From positions 2,614,001-2,678,000 of the forward strand of contig OZ005604.1 in assembly GCA_963930655.1 (NCBI GenBank): a stretch of 64,000 nucleotides of DNA. The letters are read 5' to 3'. Position numbers and translations under genes: made by a program. This document shows positions 1 to 11,511 of this stretch, piece by piece. The notes under the pieces were generated by a model. The model was not told the origin of the DNA. It made no database searches and saw only the letters and a list, made by a program, of their open reading frames with translations. Numbering within the stretch: position 1 is the first letter of the stretch; every line of letters begins with the position of its first letter. This DNA is from Myrica gale. Its lineage: Eukaryota > Streptophyta > Magnoliopsida > Fagales > Myricaceae.

Positions 1-336
1 ACCCATTTTTCAAATATTTCACACGATTTAAGACTTATAATGCAATTTTTATGCTTCTTTGGGGTTTTGTAGCTATGTATGCCGCATGGGTCCTAATAAA
101 TAACAGTTAACAACATACTTAAAAAACAAAAGGGTTATTTAACATCCAACCCTAACAAGTATTAACTACCCAAAAAACATAAAAATAAGAAAAATAAGGT
201 ACAAGTTAACAATTAACAAAAAAAAATTACAACAACCAAAAAAATTAAATTGTGATTAAAATAAATTATAATTGACTACATGAATTAAAATACTTGTTTC
301 TTCTTCATATTTCTCTACATATAATCAACAATAGAC

Positions 337-745
337 TCAAAAATAGAGTCTTCCCCTATCCAATTTTGTGCACATATGAGGATCTCCACTGTTCAAGGAG
401 CCAATGAACTCAGCAATTGTTTGTCGAAAGTCATCAGCATTATACCTATGCATAATCATAAAACTAGAACTATTTCCCTCTCCCTCAAATTTCTTATCAA
501 AGCTCAATTTGGGCTTATTTTGATCAGCCACCCAAACCGATAAGGATATTTTTTACACTGATTCTCCAAGTGGCTTATCATCGATGAAGTTCCATTTCTT
601 TTAGAATGACAATAATATTGTCTCACACAATAGTTACACGCCGCTTTAGGTGAATGAGCAGACAAACCCTCAACCTTTGTAAAATGTTCTCATACTAATG
701 AAGAATCTCTAGACTCTTTCCTTTTAGTAAAAGGTCAACTAGGGC
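337..745 (-). pseudogene. hAT-type transposase N-terminus, BED zinc finger, decayed
   Basis: Read on the minus strand, about 600-700 encodes a BED-type zinc finger: a WEHFTKV-like start (the W is now a stop), then CNYC, HSKRNGTSS, HLENQCKKYP. The next segment (531 down to 337) continues with the family-typical KLSFDKKFEGEG and RYNADDFRQTIAEFI stretches. This order is that of Ac/Tam3-like (RICESLEEPER-type) hAT transposases and their domesticated relatives. At least two in-frame stops lie upstream of the finger, and the finger and the following segment need a frame change near 535. No catalytic core or hAT dimerisation domain follows, so this is a broken N-terminal fragment with no expected product. 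Family assignment is from motif recognition only. Confidence 0.72.
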
Positions 746-904
746 AGTATATACTAGGGTTATCATCATCAAGATCACTATGCACCTCATCTTTAAAGCC
801 AACATAGATCCAATGCAAGGAAACACCAAAATTATTTGACAATTACAGAGCCCAACAAAGAAAATATATGATTTTTTTAGTAACCATGAAAATCCTGGTA
901 TCTC

Positions 905-1375
905 CTTATGTCCTAGGCGAAGGCCGGCTCAAGCCAAATGGAGGCTTAAGGTCGAATAAATTAGTAGACCTTCTATATAAATTTTAATATAAAATATTTA
1001 AAATTATGTAAAAATTATTAAATTTTAATAAAATATTCAAAGGCCACATTAATTATTTTTGTATAGGGCTCTCTTTGAAGGTCCCATAACTTGCACAATT
1101 AAGAAATTTATAGGCCATTTTTCTCTTTGAACAAAGTTCATAAATTTGAAAAATGATTAAGAGGTCTAGGAAAAACATATCACTCAATGAGCAAAAAGAC
1201 AATTCACTCATGATAAAAAAATGAAAAGATCTTGTCATTCTTTTTTTTTTCTTAGCTCAGCTGTCTTTTTATTTTTTTAGTCATTTAAAAAAATACTCTT
1301 TATGGGGCCTTGCTCAGGATGAGGTCTTAGGCTATCACCTAAGTTACCTTACCTTTGAGCCTGCCCTGCACAAGG
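905..1375. mobile_element. possible non-autonomous DNA transposon, degenerate
   Basis: The two ends look like imperfect inverted repeats. The left end has GGCCGGCTCAAGCC and then GGCTTAAGGTC. The reverse complement of the right end has GGGCAGGCTCAAAGG and later GCCTAAGACCTC. The interior is very AT-rich and has no credible coding frame. I could not define a target-site duplication. It may be a hAT-like MITE, or a chance similarity between two repeats. Confidence 0.35.
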
Positions 1376-2542
1376 CTCAAACGGACCTAGTTCAATTTAG
1401 ACTCGTTACGAGTCCTTAACGCCGAAGTTTGAAGGTTGGAAGACCTACCGTTAGACTTTCACTTAAGTTGTCATTTTTATGCTCTTGAAAAATTACATCT
1501 AGGACTGTACACCTAACCACGCAGTTTCAAATGCACCCTAACCACTGAAGTGATATTTATTTGACTTAATTATCTCTACAATTCATGTGGTATTGATTTT
1601 TTACTTAATAAATCCACTAGTCTTAGAGGTATTGTCCAACTCAAACTGGTTTCTAGGGTAAGTTTCGTCTTAGATTGGTGGTTCCTATACAATTATTTAT
1701 GTCCCGAGGTGATCATTTCATCAACTCTAGTGATCCTGTAAATGGAACAAATCCAACGTGGCTAATGAGACACATGTTATCCAATTTCCAATAATCACGT
1801 GTCCCCCTTTAATTTCTAAATCACTCAGCATGTCATGTATGACTAATCCCCATTAACATTGATTCCATCTCAAATTCTCTACGTCTGTAAAGGAAAAAAA
1901 ATCTTTCTATCAACTCCTGTAAAATACTGAGTTGGTCTAACTTGGCGTAGAGAATTTGAAGTAGAATTAAAATTAATGGGGACAAATCATACTTAACATG
2001 TGGGGTGATTTGGCAAATAATAGAGACAAATAATTATTGACAAATGGTTAACTATTAGATACGTTTTTATTTTTTCATTTACGTAGTTACTCGATTTGAC
2101 AAAATGACAACTTCAGGACAAGAAGAATTTCACAGGACCAGTATAGTATGAAATTTATCTTAAAGACCAATTTGAGATTAGACAATACACCAAGAACCAG
2201 TGGACTAATTAAGCCTTGATTTTTAACAAATTAGTCATTTGTAGTATAATTTTGAACGGGTCAATCCCTATGATTAATGTTTTAGACATATGAGTCATTT
2301 TGTCCACCAAAATCAAATCTTTCAATTAAGGGGATAATTAATCACTAGAACCAAATCTTTTAGTATCATTATACATATCAACCTTTGATAAAACCAGCCA
2401 TAAACCTCTGTCCTTTCGAGGAGGGGAACTAATTCTATATAGAACTCTAATGCTTCTTATCCCTTATTGACTCATAAAAGTTCACTTCCTATGTAAACTA
2501 ATTTGTCATCAATTGAACAAATTTACTAATTTTGATATCAAA
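1376..2542. other. intergenic, nothing recognised
   Basis: AT-rich sequence with no credible exon on either strand. The text around 1750-2230 resembles common plant intergenic repeats (a loose inverted relation between about 1860-1900 and 1935-1975), but no element could be bounded. Confidence 0.5.
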
Positions 2543-2545
2543 CTA

Positions 2546-2744
2546 CGGTTGTGTTTGTGTTGTAAAATGTTGGGTATGAGAATATGTGTTGGTATTGGGT
2601 TTAGTGAAAAGGTGAAGAGAGAGGTAATTTTTTATAGTTTTTGTAATTTTTTATATTTTTTTATGGGAGAGAGAGAAATTATATTGAAATATTTTATTAG
2701 GAGAGAGATAAAATGTTGGAAAGGTTGAGTTTTGCAAACACAGC
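2546..2744 (+). mobile_element. Tourist-like MITE, family T1, copy 1
   Basis: A 199-bp element flanked by CTA at 2543-2545 and 2745-2747. It begins CGGTTGTGTTTGTGTTGTAA and ends GTTTTGCAAACACAGC, so the termini are roughly inverted. The interior carries the family words GGTATTGGGTTTAGTGAAAA and a T-rich block followed by GGGAGAGAGAGA. Full-length relatives are at 17258-17422 and 56355-56553, and a truncated reverse copy is at 30185-30343. Two of those copies have TTA or TAA duplications, as expected for PIF/Harbinger-type MITEs. It lies just upstream of the DDT/WAC gene promoter. Confidence 0.75.
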
Positions 2745-2982
2745 CTACAAGATAGAAGACAGCGAGAAGTAATTATCGAGCTACAAGAGCCTCCCTAAAG
2801 TGGTTTTCAATTTCTTATTTTCCTCTTTAAGAGAAACAGAGCTTATATATATTTTCTATTTTTTTAGTGTAAAAAAACCTGAGAAAATATTGGAATTACT
2901 CGAAAAAGAACTGCTCCGCGATTTTTGTAATAAAGCATTTGCTGAAGGTCACAACTGCAATAAATTAATTGCATCCATCACA

Positions 2983-2990
2983 TATAAATA
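2983..2990 (+). promoter_or_regulatory. TATA box of the DDT/WAC gene
   Basis: TATAAATA followed about 30 bp later by the start of a CT/GA-rich leader (3040-3230), a typical plant 5' UTR composition. It is the best TATA match upstream of the first coding exon. The start site is inferred only from spacing. Confidence 0.5.
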
Positions 2991-3014
2991 ATGGCTTCCA
3001 ACAACGAGGGGGAG

Positions 3015-4378
3015 GAACTAGGAAGCAGCAAGTGAGAGAAAGAAAGCGTGAGATACTTCTCCTCTCTCCCTTTCTCTCTCTAAAACTCAAAAATACTATA
3101 GACAACCGAAAGAACCGCTCTCTCCTCCTCTCTCGCCAAAAATACGCCCATTCTCGTTCTCCCACATTCAGCACAGAGTTCCGTCACTGTAAGAACACGC
3201 ACTCTCTCTTGTTTTCTCTTATTACCAGCTTGTTTACGTGATTTCAACTCTATGAGTACTGTGTGGTTCTGGCGGGAATGGAGGTTTTGAGCTGTTATCG
3301 GTATCTTGGATTTTTTTTTTCGCTTTTTGGTTTGACTTTTCTTGATAATGGGTTTGGGGACTTGTTCAGTTTAATGGGCATTTCTCTCATTGTTGAGTAT
3401 CGGTGGTGACGAGCTGTATTGGTTTTGTGCTTGGATTGATGTGTGGTTTCTTTCAATGGGATCCTGAAACAGAACATTCTAGGGTTCCTGTTTTGTTCTG
3501 TTATTATGGGCTCTTTGTTCTTTATTTGCTCCGTACGAAAATTGGCCAACACGAAGATACTTATTGGTTATGACTTCTGTTTTTTTTTTCTTCCCCCTTT
3601 TTGTGAGATTGAGAATGCTTATACGACGCTGTTGTACTGAAAATTGGCATTACTGGGTGCTTTGGTTTGCTTTCATGACATATTTGTAGCTATGTGCATT
3701 GCTCATCGTATCAAATTAATGAAGTTATGTTTAGTAGGTGGTTGTAAAACTCTTCTTTCTGGGCTTCCGTTAGTGGAAGCGATTTAATCATTTGTTTCTG
3801 GGTGGGGTTTCTGTGTTCTGTACATAGTTTGAATCCCATAAATACGAATGAGAATTGCTTAATTGCCCATTCTGGAATTATGTTCCTTATATCACGTGGG
3901 AGGTAAAATATCTCATCTTTTGGTGTTTTGTTACTTGCTTTCTCTTTTGTTCTTCTTTATCTTTGTGATTGTTGAAAAAGTGGGGGAATGAAAACGAAAT
4001 AGGAACTTTGACTCCTATTTATTATTATGCTGTTTCCGTTCCTCAGGGATACAAAGAGAAAAGCTCACCAAACTCCCCAGGAGTAAGTTATAGATAGCCA
4101 GTGTGTACTAATTTCATGACCTTATCCTCCAGCCTATTCTTTGAGGGTGGGAAGTTTCATTTGAGTCAGCACACTGACAAAAACTTACCCCAACGCTTCT
4201 AACTCTCCTATGCTACTAATGCAGTGCTCGGATTTCTACACTGCCTACATGGTTGGGAATTGTAAGAATTGTGGTACTTAAGAAATTGTACTTAGACTGT
4301 CTATATGGTTCTGTTTGGAACAGGAAGTGGGGTCCCTCACAGAGGGTATCCTTACTGGTGGTGGACTGAGTTTTCACA
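3015..4378 (+). other. 5' leader and leader intron of the DDT/WAC gene
   Basis: Pyrimidine-rich (CTCTCTCC) blocks at 3055-3230 look like 5' UTR. A probable leader intron runs from about 3290 to an acceptor near 4323 (TTGGAACAG then GAAGTGGGG), leaving about 55 bases before the ATG at 4379. Small open frames here are not supported as genes. Confidence 0.45.
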
Positions 4379-7300
4379 ATGCCTCTGTTGAAAAGAAAGC
4401 CTTTTTCTCTGGCAGAACCACCTAAGGATTTGGAGCCTAGTGAGCTGGTTTACCAAGTTCGTTTCACGAAAGAGATATTTCAGGATTACCAGTATCCTTG
4501 TAGTTCTTGAAAGTTGTTAGATTTTTGTTTTCATATTTCTTCCTACTATTCACTTGGTTGCTGAGGAAATGAGCTAAAAGAAGATAAAAATTCAGCTATG
4601 CTGTTTTTCTGCCTTTTGGTATTTATCAGCTACTTTTGTCCAGTGGCCTCTGTTGGGCAAAGTTTGTTGTGTACAAAACTTATGATCAAAACTTAACATC
4701 ATTTTCGCCACTGGACAGGCTTACCAATAATTACCATGTGTTTTTCTTAACATAGATCAGGGAATATTTGAACCGTATAAATTTGTATCGGTGGAGAGTT
4801 TGGGTTTGTAAATTCACTGGGAAAACTAACTTGACTTATGAGGAGGCTCTGGTGTCAGAAAAGCGGGCGGCAGAGAAGGTTCAACAATTCCCCAAAGAGC
4901 TTATGGCTCCTGCACTGCATATTATCCAATACAGTAAGAAGTCACCTATCCCTACTACGAATAAAATTATTTCACATTGATGTCACCTGTAACATGCTGA
5001 GATTAGAATGTTGTCTATCTTTATAGTAGTTATTGCATATGATGTTCTTGAAAACTATGAGGTATGTACATTGCCGCCAAATTTAGAGGGCTATTTGGTT
5101 CATAGTATCCTGAATTCCATAAACTGTATATCCATACACACATGAGCACACATCATAGGAATTCAGGATTGCAGTCTTAATCTATTTGGGGCTCATTTGT
5201 TGGTGCCAAGAATGGTGGTTGATTTGTACTTTTATTGGAAATGTCTGTCTAGAGACATTGGGATAAATTTTGAGTACAGGACCTCTTTGCTAATTTGAAG
5301 AGGGGAAAGTGACCACACCTAGTGGTTTGGAGCAGCATATTGTTGATTTTAATTCTTTTTGTAGAATCTGTTTTTTCACTCTTGGCAGTATGGAAATTCC
5401 TTCTTGCATAGTTCCTCTTTCTAGTTACCTTCTTTTATCACTTGAAGGCCAAAAAGAAAGAAAGAGTTATCTCATAACTGTCATTTCATGAAAGTTACAC
5501 TAACTTAGACCTCTCCTTGTTATCAAGCAATGAAGGGGAATGGTCTAATTTAGTTATACTTAACAAGTGGAAGAGAGTCTTAAACTTTCCAATATCGGGA
5601 TTTTTTTGGACACATGTATGCATGCACGCTTGCACTCTTATCTTGTTGGGGACACTATGCACATAAATACATACCAACACAGTGTCTCATATGGTTAGGG
5701 ACACCATGGTATAGATAATACATTCAAACACTTACACACACATCGCGACAGACCTCCACATGTGCACGCTTACACACACATCCCCTCATTTATAAAGACA
5801 AATAGATAGAGGATTAGGTAAAGTTATACCTAATGAAATTCTTTTCACTAGCTGAAGATTTCGACAGTTCAGTGTTGGATTCCGTGCTCGTCTATGATCT
5901 CTATGCTCATCAAATATCAAGATACACGACTTTATAGATACAAATATAGATGACATAGAATCACAAAGCAGCACCTGCCGCTCATGTGATGAACATTTAA
6001 TTACCTAAAGGAGTTGCTTATAGAAAAAGTATTAATTAATGGAGCTAGAATCATGACTCACAAGGATCTATCATTGTGTTTTGGGAGATGACAGGTAGCT
6101 GAGTCTGAGAACATAGATCATGATGATTGAGTACCTTCAATGCAGAATATATTCGTACAGGAGTCTACAATCTGCGTAAATGGGATGCATATTTGGACTA
6201 ATCTCAATTAGACCTGAACAGATTGCTCTTGGTTTTGTGAAATGGCTTGGTAGTTTCTAAAGTGTTACTGTTTTCTATAGACCCAAGTGTTCTGGAGAAT
6301 CATGTGTCGAGGTTTTGGGTTAGACCCACATAATTGATTAATTGGATCAGTTGGTATACACTCATTAGCAATCAAGACGGAATCCAGAATCTGTCTTCCC
6401 CTAACAAATGCATGATTGCGGTAGTATATTGAGTTCATTGCGGTAGTATATTAAATGCATGATTGCATCCGGATAATTTGAGTTTATTTGATCCCTTTAA
6501 CATTCATTCTCCGTGACTTTCTCTTCTCTTTTAAGCAATTAGTTAGTGGAATCGAAATTCAATCATAGATTTACCATACAAGCAAATCTGAAGTACATGA
6601 AGTAATAAAAAAAAGGTTCTTTGGGAGCATGTTTTTATTGCTGAGTAGGTGGTGGAATATTTTGGCTCTTTAGGTTTATGAAATTCTTGGCATGGGGTCT
6701 TTAGATTCCCGAAGAGTTACTCCTCGGACAAACCTTCTTTCATTGTATTATATCTTATATTAATCAGGATTTTATGGCAACCGGACTTGCAATGATAAGC
6801 TTGATGCATGTGATATGTTAATTCTACATAAATCTAGGTTCTTAAGCTGTGACTATAGTGTGAATGATTGTGAGAAATATTTAGAATGCTATGGAAAAAG
6901 AAAAACCCAGTCCGTTGAGAAAGAAAGAGAAGCTATACATGTTTGTCACAAATTGATTTTTCTAAACATTATGGGTAGGGGCGTACCATTCAGTACAAGT
7001 GTGTTCTTGGGAAATTATCAATAAACTCATCTCTTTCAAATTGTTATATGCACTCTTAGTGCCAGTTCTGATGTACTTCTATATCTCCTGATTTGCAGGT
7101 ATGCTTTCACTGAAAGATCTTGGGGATACAATAGCTGAAAAGTTGCAGAAATATCGGTTTGTAGGTGCTGAATTGCATGGAAGGAAGGACAGTGGCGTAT
7201 TTCCATGCAAAATATCAAAAGTTATAGAGGAAGCTCCTGAAAAAATCCGATACGAGGTGTCATGGCTTGACAGAAATAAGAAAGCAACGGAAACTTCATT

Positions 7301-10300
7301 AGTTGCGGGAGAAGATTTAATGCAGAAGAAGCTGCCCTTTAGTAGAGCTATTTTAAAGTCTTTTATTCGGGAATCGACATACAGAAGTGCTCCTTGGGTC
7401 CTTCATGATAAACTGGCCCAAAGGCATGGAATTTCAACTGATATTCCGGAGGAGTTAATGAGACAAGTCTACTTTAAGGATGGACAAGTATGCAATAAGA
7501 AGCGAAGAAAAAATGAGGAAGATAGAAAAAGCAACATGGTAATTATTTATAGCTTGAGTTTGGGTCCTCTATTCTTTTGTTGTAGGTATGATGTTGTTGT
7601 ATTTCCCTCAAATTCGTCATCTTCAGGAACGGAACAAAGAATCTGGGAAAAATAAACGGAAGAAAAGAGGGTGAGAGATTTGATGGCTCAATCATGGAGA
7701 ATACTGCGAAAGGTATAAGTACTCAAGTTACATTATTTGTTGGTTGACATTTTGTCTGCTTTGTTCCTTTTCAGTATGTGCTATGATTGGTTATATTGTT
7801 GCTTGTGGCAGAAAACGGTTCCAGTGTCTTCCAATTTTATTCTTCCCTTTCTTGGAGGAGAAGAAGAGAGAAGGGAAAAGGGGGGGGGGGGTAGCTAGTT
7901 CTTTCTCACGTAACACTTGTGAGGTCACAAGTCTAACACATTCAACTCACCTTATCTTTGTTGCTTGACTTTGTAGGAGATGATGAACCAATGGAAGAAC
8001 ATATCAAATATCCAATTGATGACCTGCTGGTGCAGCCTGGTCCTGATGATCCTGTCTTCAGTTACCGTCCTTCACCGTCAAGGGACTTCAATGTTCCGAT
8101 GGATTGTGTTGGGGATCTTCTAATGGTTTGGGATTTTTGTTCATCATTTAGTAGGTTGTTGCATTTGTTGCCATTCTCCCTTGAAGATTTTGAAAATGCT
8201 ATCTGCCACAAGGACAGCAGTCCGATTCTCCTTGTGGAATTGCATTCATCTCTTCTCCGATCGCTCATAAAAGATGATAGTAAATATTTATTGGCTGTAC
8301 AGAAAAGAAATCGCAAATTGAAGGTTAATACTCCATTATTTTATTTTGTGCGTGTTATTTCTTTCCTTCTTTTTTGGGGGTGGTGGGGGGGGGGGGGAGG
8401 GGGGGTGTGTGGAAGGGTTAACCAAACTAGGTTTTTTGTTCCATCCTCCTCTTCTCTGTGACTCTGGTGCTTTTCTACCATTATGATGCTTGAGAGATCC
8501 TGATCTATCTTTTCCATTTCAGATTACGTTGATCAATTGGACAGAGTATTTCTGCCATTTTTTGGAAATGGTCGACCTTCCAGAATTATGCACTTATACA
8601 GCAACTATTAAGCGGGGGCATTATGGCCTTCTGGATGCTCATGCTAAATTGGGTATTTTACGAGAATTGGTTAACCAAGTGCTTCAAACAAATATTTTTA
8701 GGGAGAAATTGGATGAATTTGTTGAACAGCGGCAGGAACTTGGCGCCACAAGAAGGGGAGAAGCATTAGAAGAAGCCAAAAAGAGAAGGGAGGAGAAGGG
8801 GCAGTTGAAGGCTGACGCTGATGCTAATGGGTTGATTGATCATACAGTTTTGGAGAGTGTGCAGAGTGTAGCAGCAAATGATAATAACAATAAACAGAAT
8901 GGTCACATGGAAAAGAAAAGAAATGGGGAGGTCCTTCTATCACAGCAGGGCAATGCGTCAGGGAATTGGTTCGACTCTTTCTTGCACTGATAAAAGTATA
9001 TTTCATGATGATTTCTTTCAGGCTCATAATTCTTTCTCCACCCATTTTTCAGTAAGAGCAAGCTTGTGAACTCTGCATCGAAGAAAAAGGCCAAGAAGCA
9101 GAATTTGGACGAGGAATCCCCAGCAGATAATGGCAAGAATTCATACAGGAAGGAAGGGTTGAACCATTTCAAGGATGATAAGACGGAAGCAACCGAAAAA
9201 AGGAGTAAAGAACAGAGAGTTAAACTGATATCCTCTCTCTCCTCTTATGAGTTGTAATTTTTATTTGCCCTATGTCTTCTTAATTGATGTATTCTTTGAT
9301 TGTTCATAACACAGAGAGAGCATTATGAACGGGAAATGGAGAAGCGGGTGATACGCACCAACTCATTGGGCAAAGACAGATTTTATAACAGGTTTTGGTG
9401 GTTTCGACGCGATGGAAGGATTTTTGTCGAGAGTTCTGACTCCAAGGAGTGGGGATACTACTGTAGCAGGGAAGAGGTATTGATGCTGCTTAGTTACTTT
9501 CTGTGCACTTCGCTCCTACGTTTTGTGATTCCTTTTTGGCATTCTTCATCAGGTGGATGCCTTGATGGGTTCACTGAATATCAAGGGTGAGAGAGAGAAA
9601 GCACTTAAGAAACAGCTGGAAAAATTCTACAGCAAAATATGGTGAGTTACTCCCTTTTTCTGGAACAGCTGATGGATTCTTGTTATACCTTTTAATTTCT
9701 TCCCTTCTCTTTTGTCTGTGGAACTGATCTTTTTTTTTTCCTTCTTTATTGAAGATCACTATGTTTGTTTGTAATTACTGTCTTTTGTGCAAGCTGTAAT
9801 TATGTGGCCAACATCCAACATGGAGTGTGTTTTAGTTTTTCTTTACAGTGTGCAGACAGCCATACACACTGAAATGATTATATGCACCTGTACATTTGTA
9901 CCTGCCTGTGTGCGCATGTTGGTCTATATGTATTTATACTGGTCTATGGATGTAGACATAACATCTTATCCTAGACAAACTGCCTTTTGTTGGTGGGGGC
10001 AAGAGAAGGGGAGACCGCTGGGTTTAATTGATGCAAACTTTGGGTTTAGTATGTAGCATGCGTATCAAATCTGAACTTCATTTGCCTGCGTACGTGTAAG
10101 GGTGGTCCTTAGTCAAAATTGTACTAGTCTAGCTGGATGTTGGTGCCCGTCATATCTGGGGCAGCTTTCCTACCTTTTTATTAGGACTACAGGCGGCAGC
10201 AATAACCTGCTGCTATTAATCTGAATGAAACCGGGTAGTTTCCTCTTCTGTTAAATACGTGACTTTGTTGCCATGGAGGATGGGTCAACTTTTCTGTTGA

Positions 10301-10595
10301 TTTTAATCTAAAGCTGCACTGTGGTAACCTCTTTCCATGTGGACGCATCCATGTTCGAAAAAGTGGAGAGTTACTAATCATTCCAAGATATAGCACTTGC
10401 TGCTTTGACTCTTGAAATGATAGAACTGTTTGTTTTTCTCACAGCATGGAGCTCCAAAAGAGATCAAAGGACTTGGTTCACAAGATTGCACTGGAGGAGG
10501 CCCTGGTTCGAAGATCTACTCGTGTACGGGCTCCACCTAGGGAAAATCCTGCAAATGCTTTCCTTAGGTATGTCAACAAGTGGAAGGAAGACTAA
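4379..10595 (+). CDS. DDW1: DDT/WAC/WHIM-domain chromatin-remodelling protein (ISWI partner)
   Basis: Ten exons: 4379-4491, 4761-4933, 7099-7538, 7627-7712, 7977-8323, 8523-8968, 9053-9218, 9315-9476, 9553-9641 and 10445-10595 (TAA at 10593). The product would be about 723 residues. Exons 1-2 give the WAC (WSTF/Acf1 N-terminal, DNA-binding) region with SELVYQVRFTKEIFQDYQ. Exon 5 holds the DDT domain (VGDLLMVWDFCSSF onward), the helical module that contacts ISWI remodellers. Exons 6-8 hold the WHIM motifs, ending RFYNRFWWFRRDGRIFVESS; lysine/glutamate-rich linkers separate them. Family knowledge: such proteins are nuclear accessory subunits of ISWI complexes that space nucleosomes. The symbol is by resemblance to the Arabidopsis DDT-WAC protein. 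Oddity: exon 4 is open only in a frame one base off from exon 3, so the exon total (2173 nt) is one base too long; see findings. Confidence 0.82.
8376..8405 (+). repeat. G-run in intron 5 of the DDT/WAC gene
   Basis: An almost uninterrupted guanine tract broken only by single T and A bases. A shorter run of about ten G lies at 7881-7890 in intron 4. Both could form G-quadruplexes in the transcript and are also places where assemblies make length errors. Confidence 0.7.
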
Positions 10596-11511
10596 TTCGG
10601 CTCGAGTATAGTATTGGGGGGTTATGGTTCCATTCATTTAGGATAGGTCTCATACTTGAAATTAAAAATTACTGTAGGATGATGAGAGTAGATTTTTTTG
10701 GATCAATCAAACCAAATGCTCGTTGTTTCTGGGGCCGGAATTTGTTAGTAGGGGGGCAGTGATTGAGTAGAGGTGTAGGGCATGAAAGAGAAAAGGATGT
10801 ACAAGTTTTCGTTTACCGATTCCATTGATAGGGCAAGCACTTGATTATCATGCTTAACCCTCAAAAACTTTGTAAGTGACCTTTTTGGCATTTTTATTAT
10901 AGCCGCAAATGTTTCGCAATTGTGGTTAGTCAGTGTTCTGTAACATCTTTTTGTGGTTTTAATCCTTTTGCATGCTCCATTGGACTTTAAGAAACGATGG
11001 ATTTGTGCACAAGAGAGGAGAGAGGAAGAGGATTGTAGATTTCGATTCCTTTCGAGTCTTATTAGACATTAGAAGAAAGCAACAACGGCTTGCGGTAAAC
11101 CTTAAAACTACTGACATTGACGGGTTGTCCTTGTGGGGAAAGAACTTGGACGATTATTGAGGAAATTAGGTCACGTACAGAGCTCACCTTTACCGTATAC
11201 TAAAAACATAACAGGAAACAAAATTCATTCGATATACCAAGAGACGTCAAAGTCATATTACAAGGAACATAAAAAGTTCACATCAATGGTGCCAACACTT
11301 GCTAGCTATCCCACTATAGGTCCTTGAAAGCTTTGGACCAGGATGCAAGCCATATGGGTAATCTGGTCCAATAGTTCGAGGAATTATGGCATAGAACATG
11401 AGCAAGATATCACCTGTAGACCCGCAAGGGCTGCTTATTAATAATTGACGACGGGTACCTAGAAGTGGAGGATTTCTGTCCTCAAAAACTGTTATTTGTG
11501 GTGAGCCAGAA
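10596..11511. other. 3' region between convergent genes
   Basis: 3' UTR of the DDT/WAC gene (plus), then the space before the convergent alcohol dehydrogenase pseudogene (minus). No credible coding exon is seen on either strand. Confidence 0.5.

Noticed and set aside
2800..3241. Several 60-90-codon open frames near the first promoter
   Set aside because: They overlap the TATA box and the CT-rich leader of the DDT/WAC gene and show no coding character.
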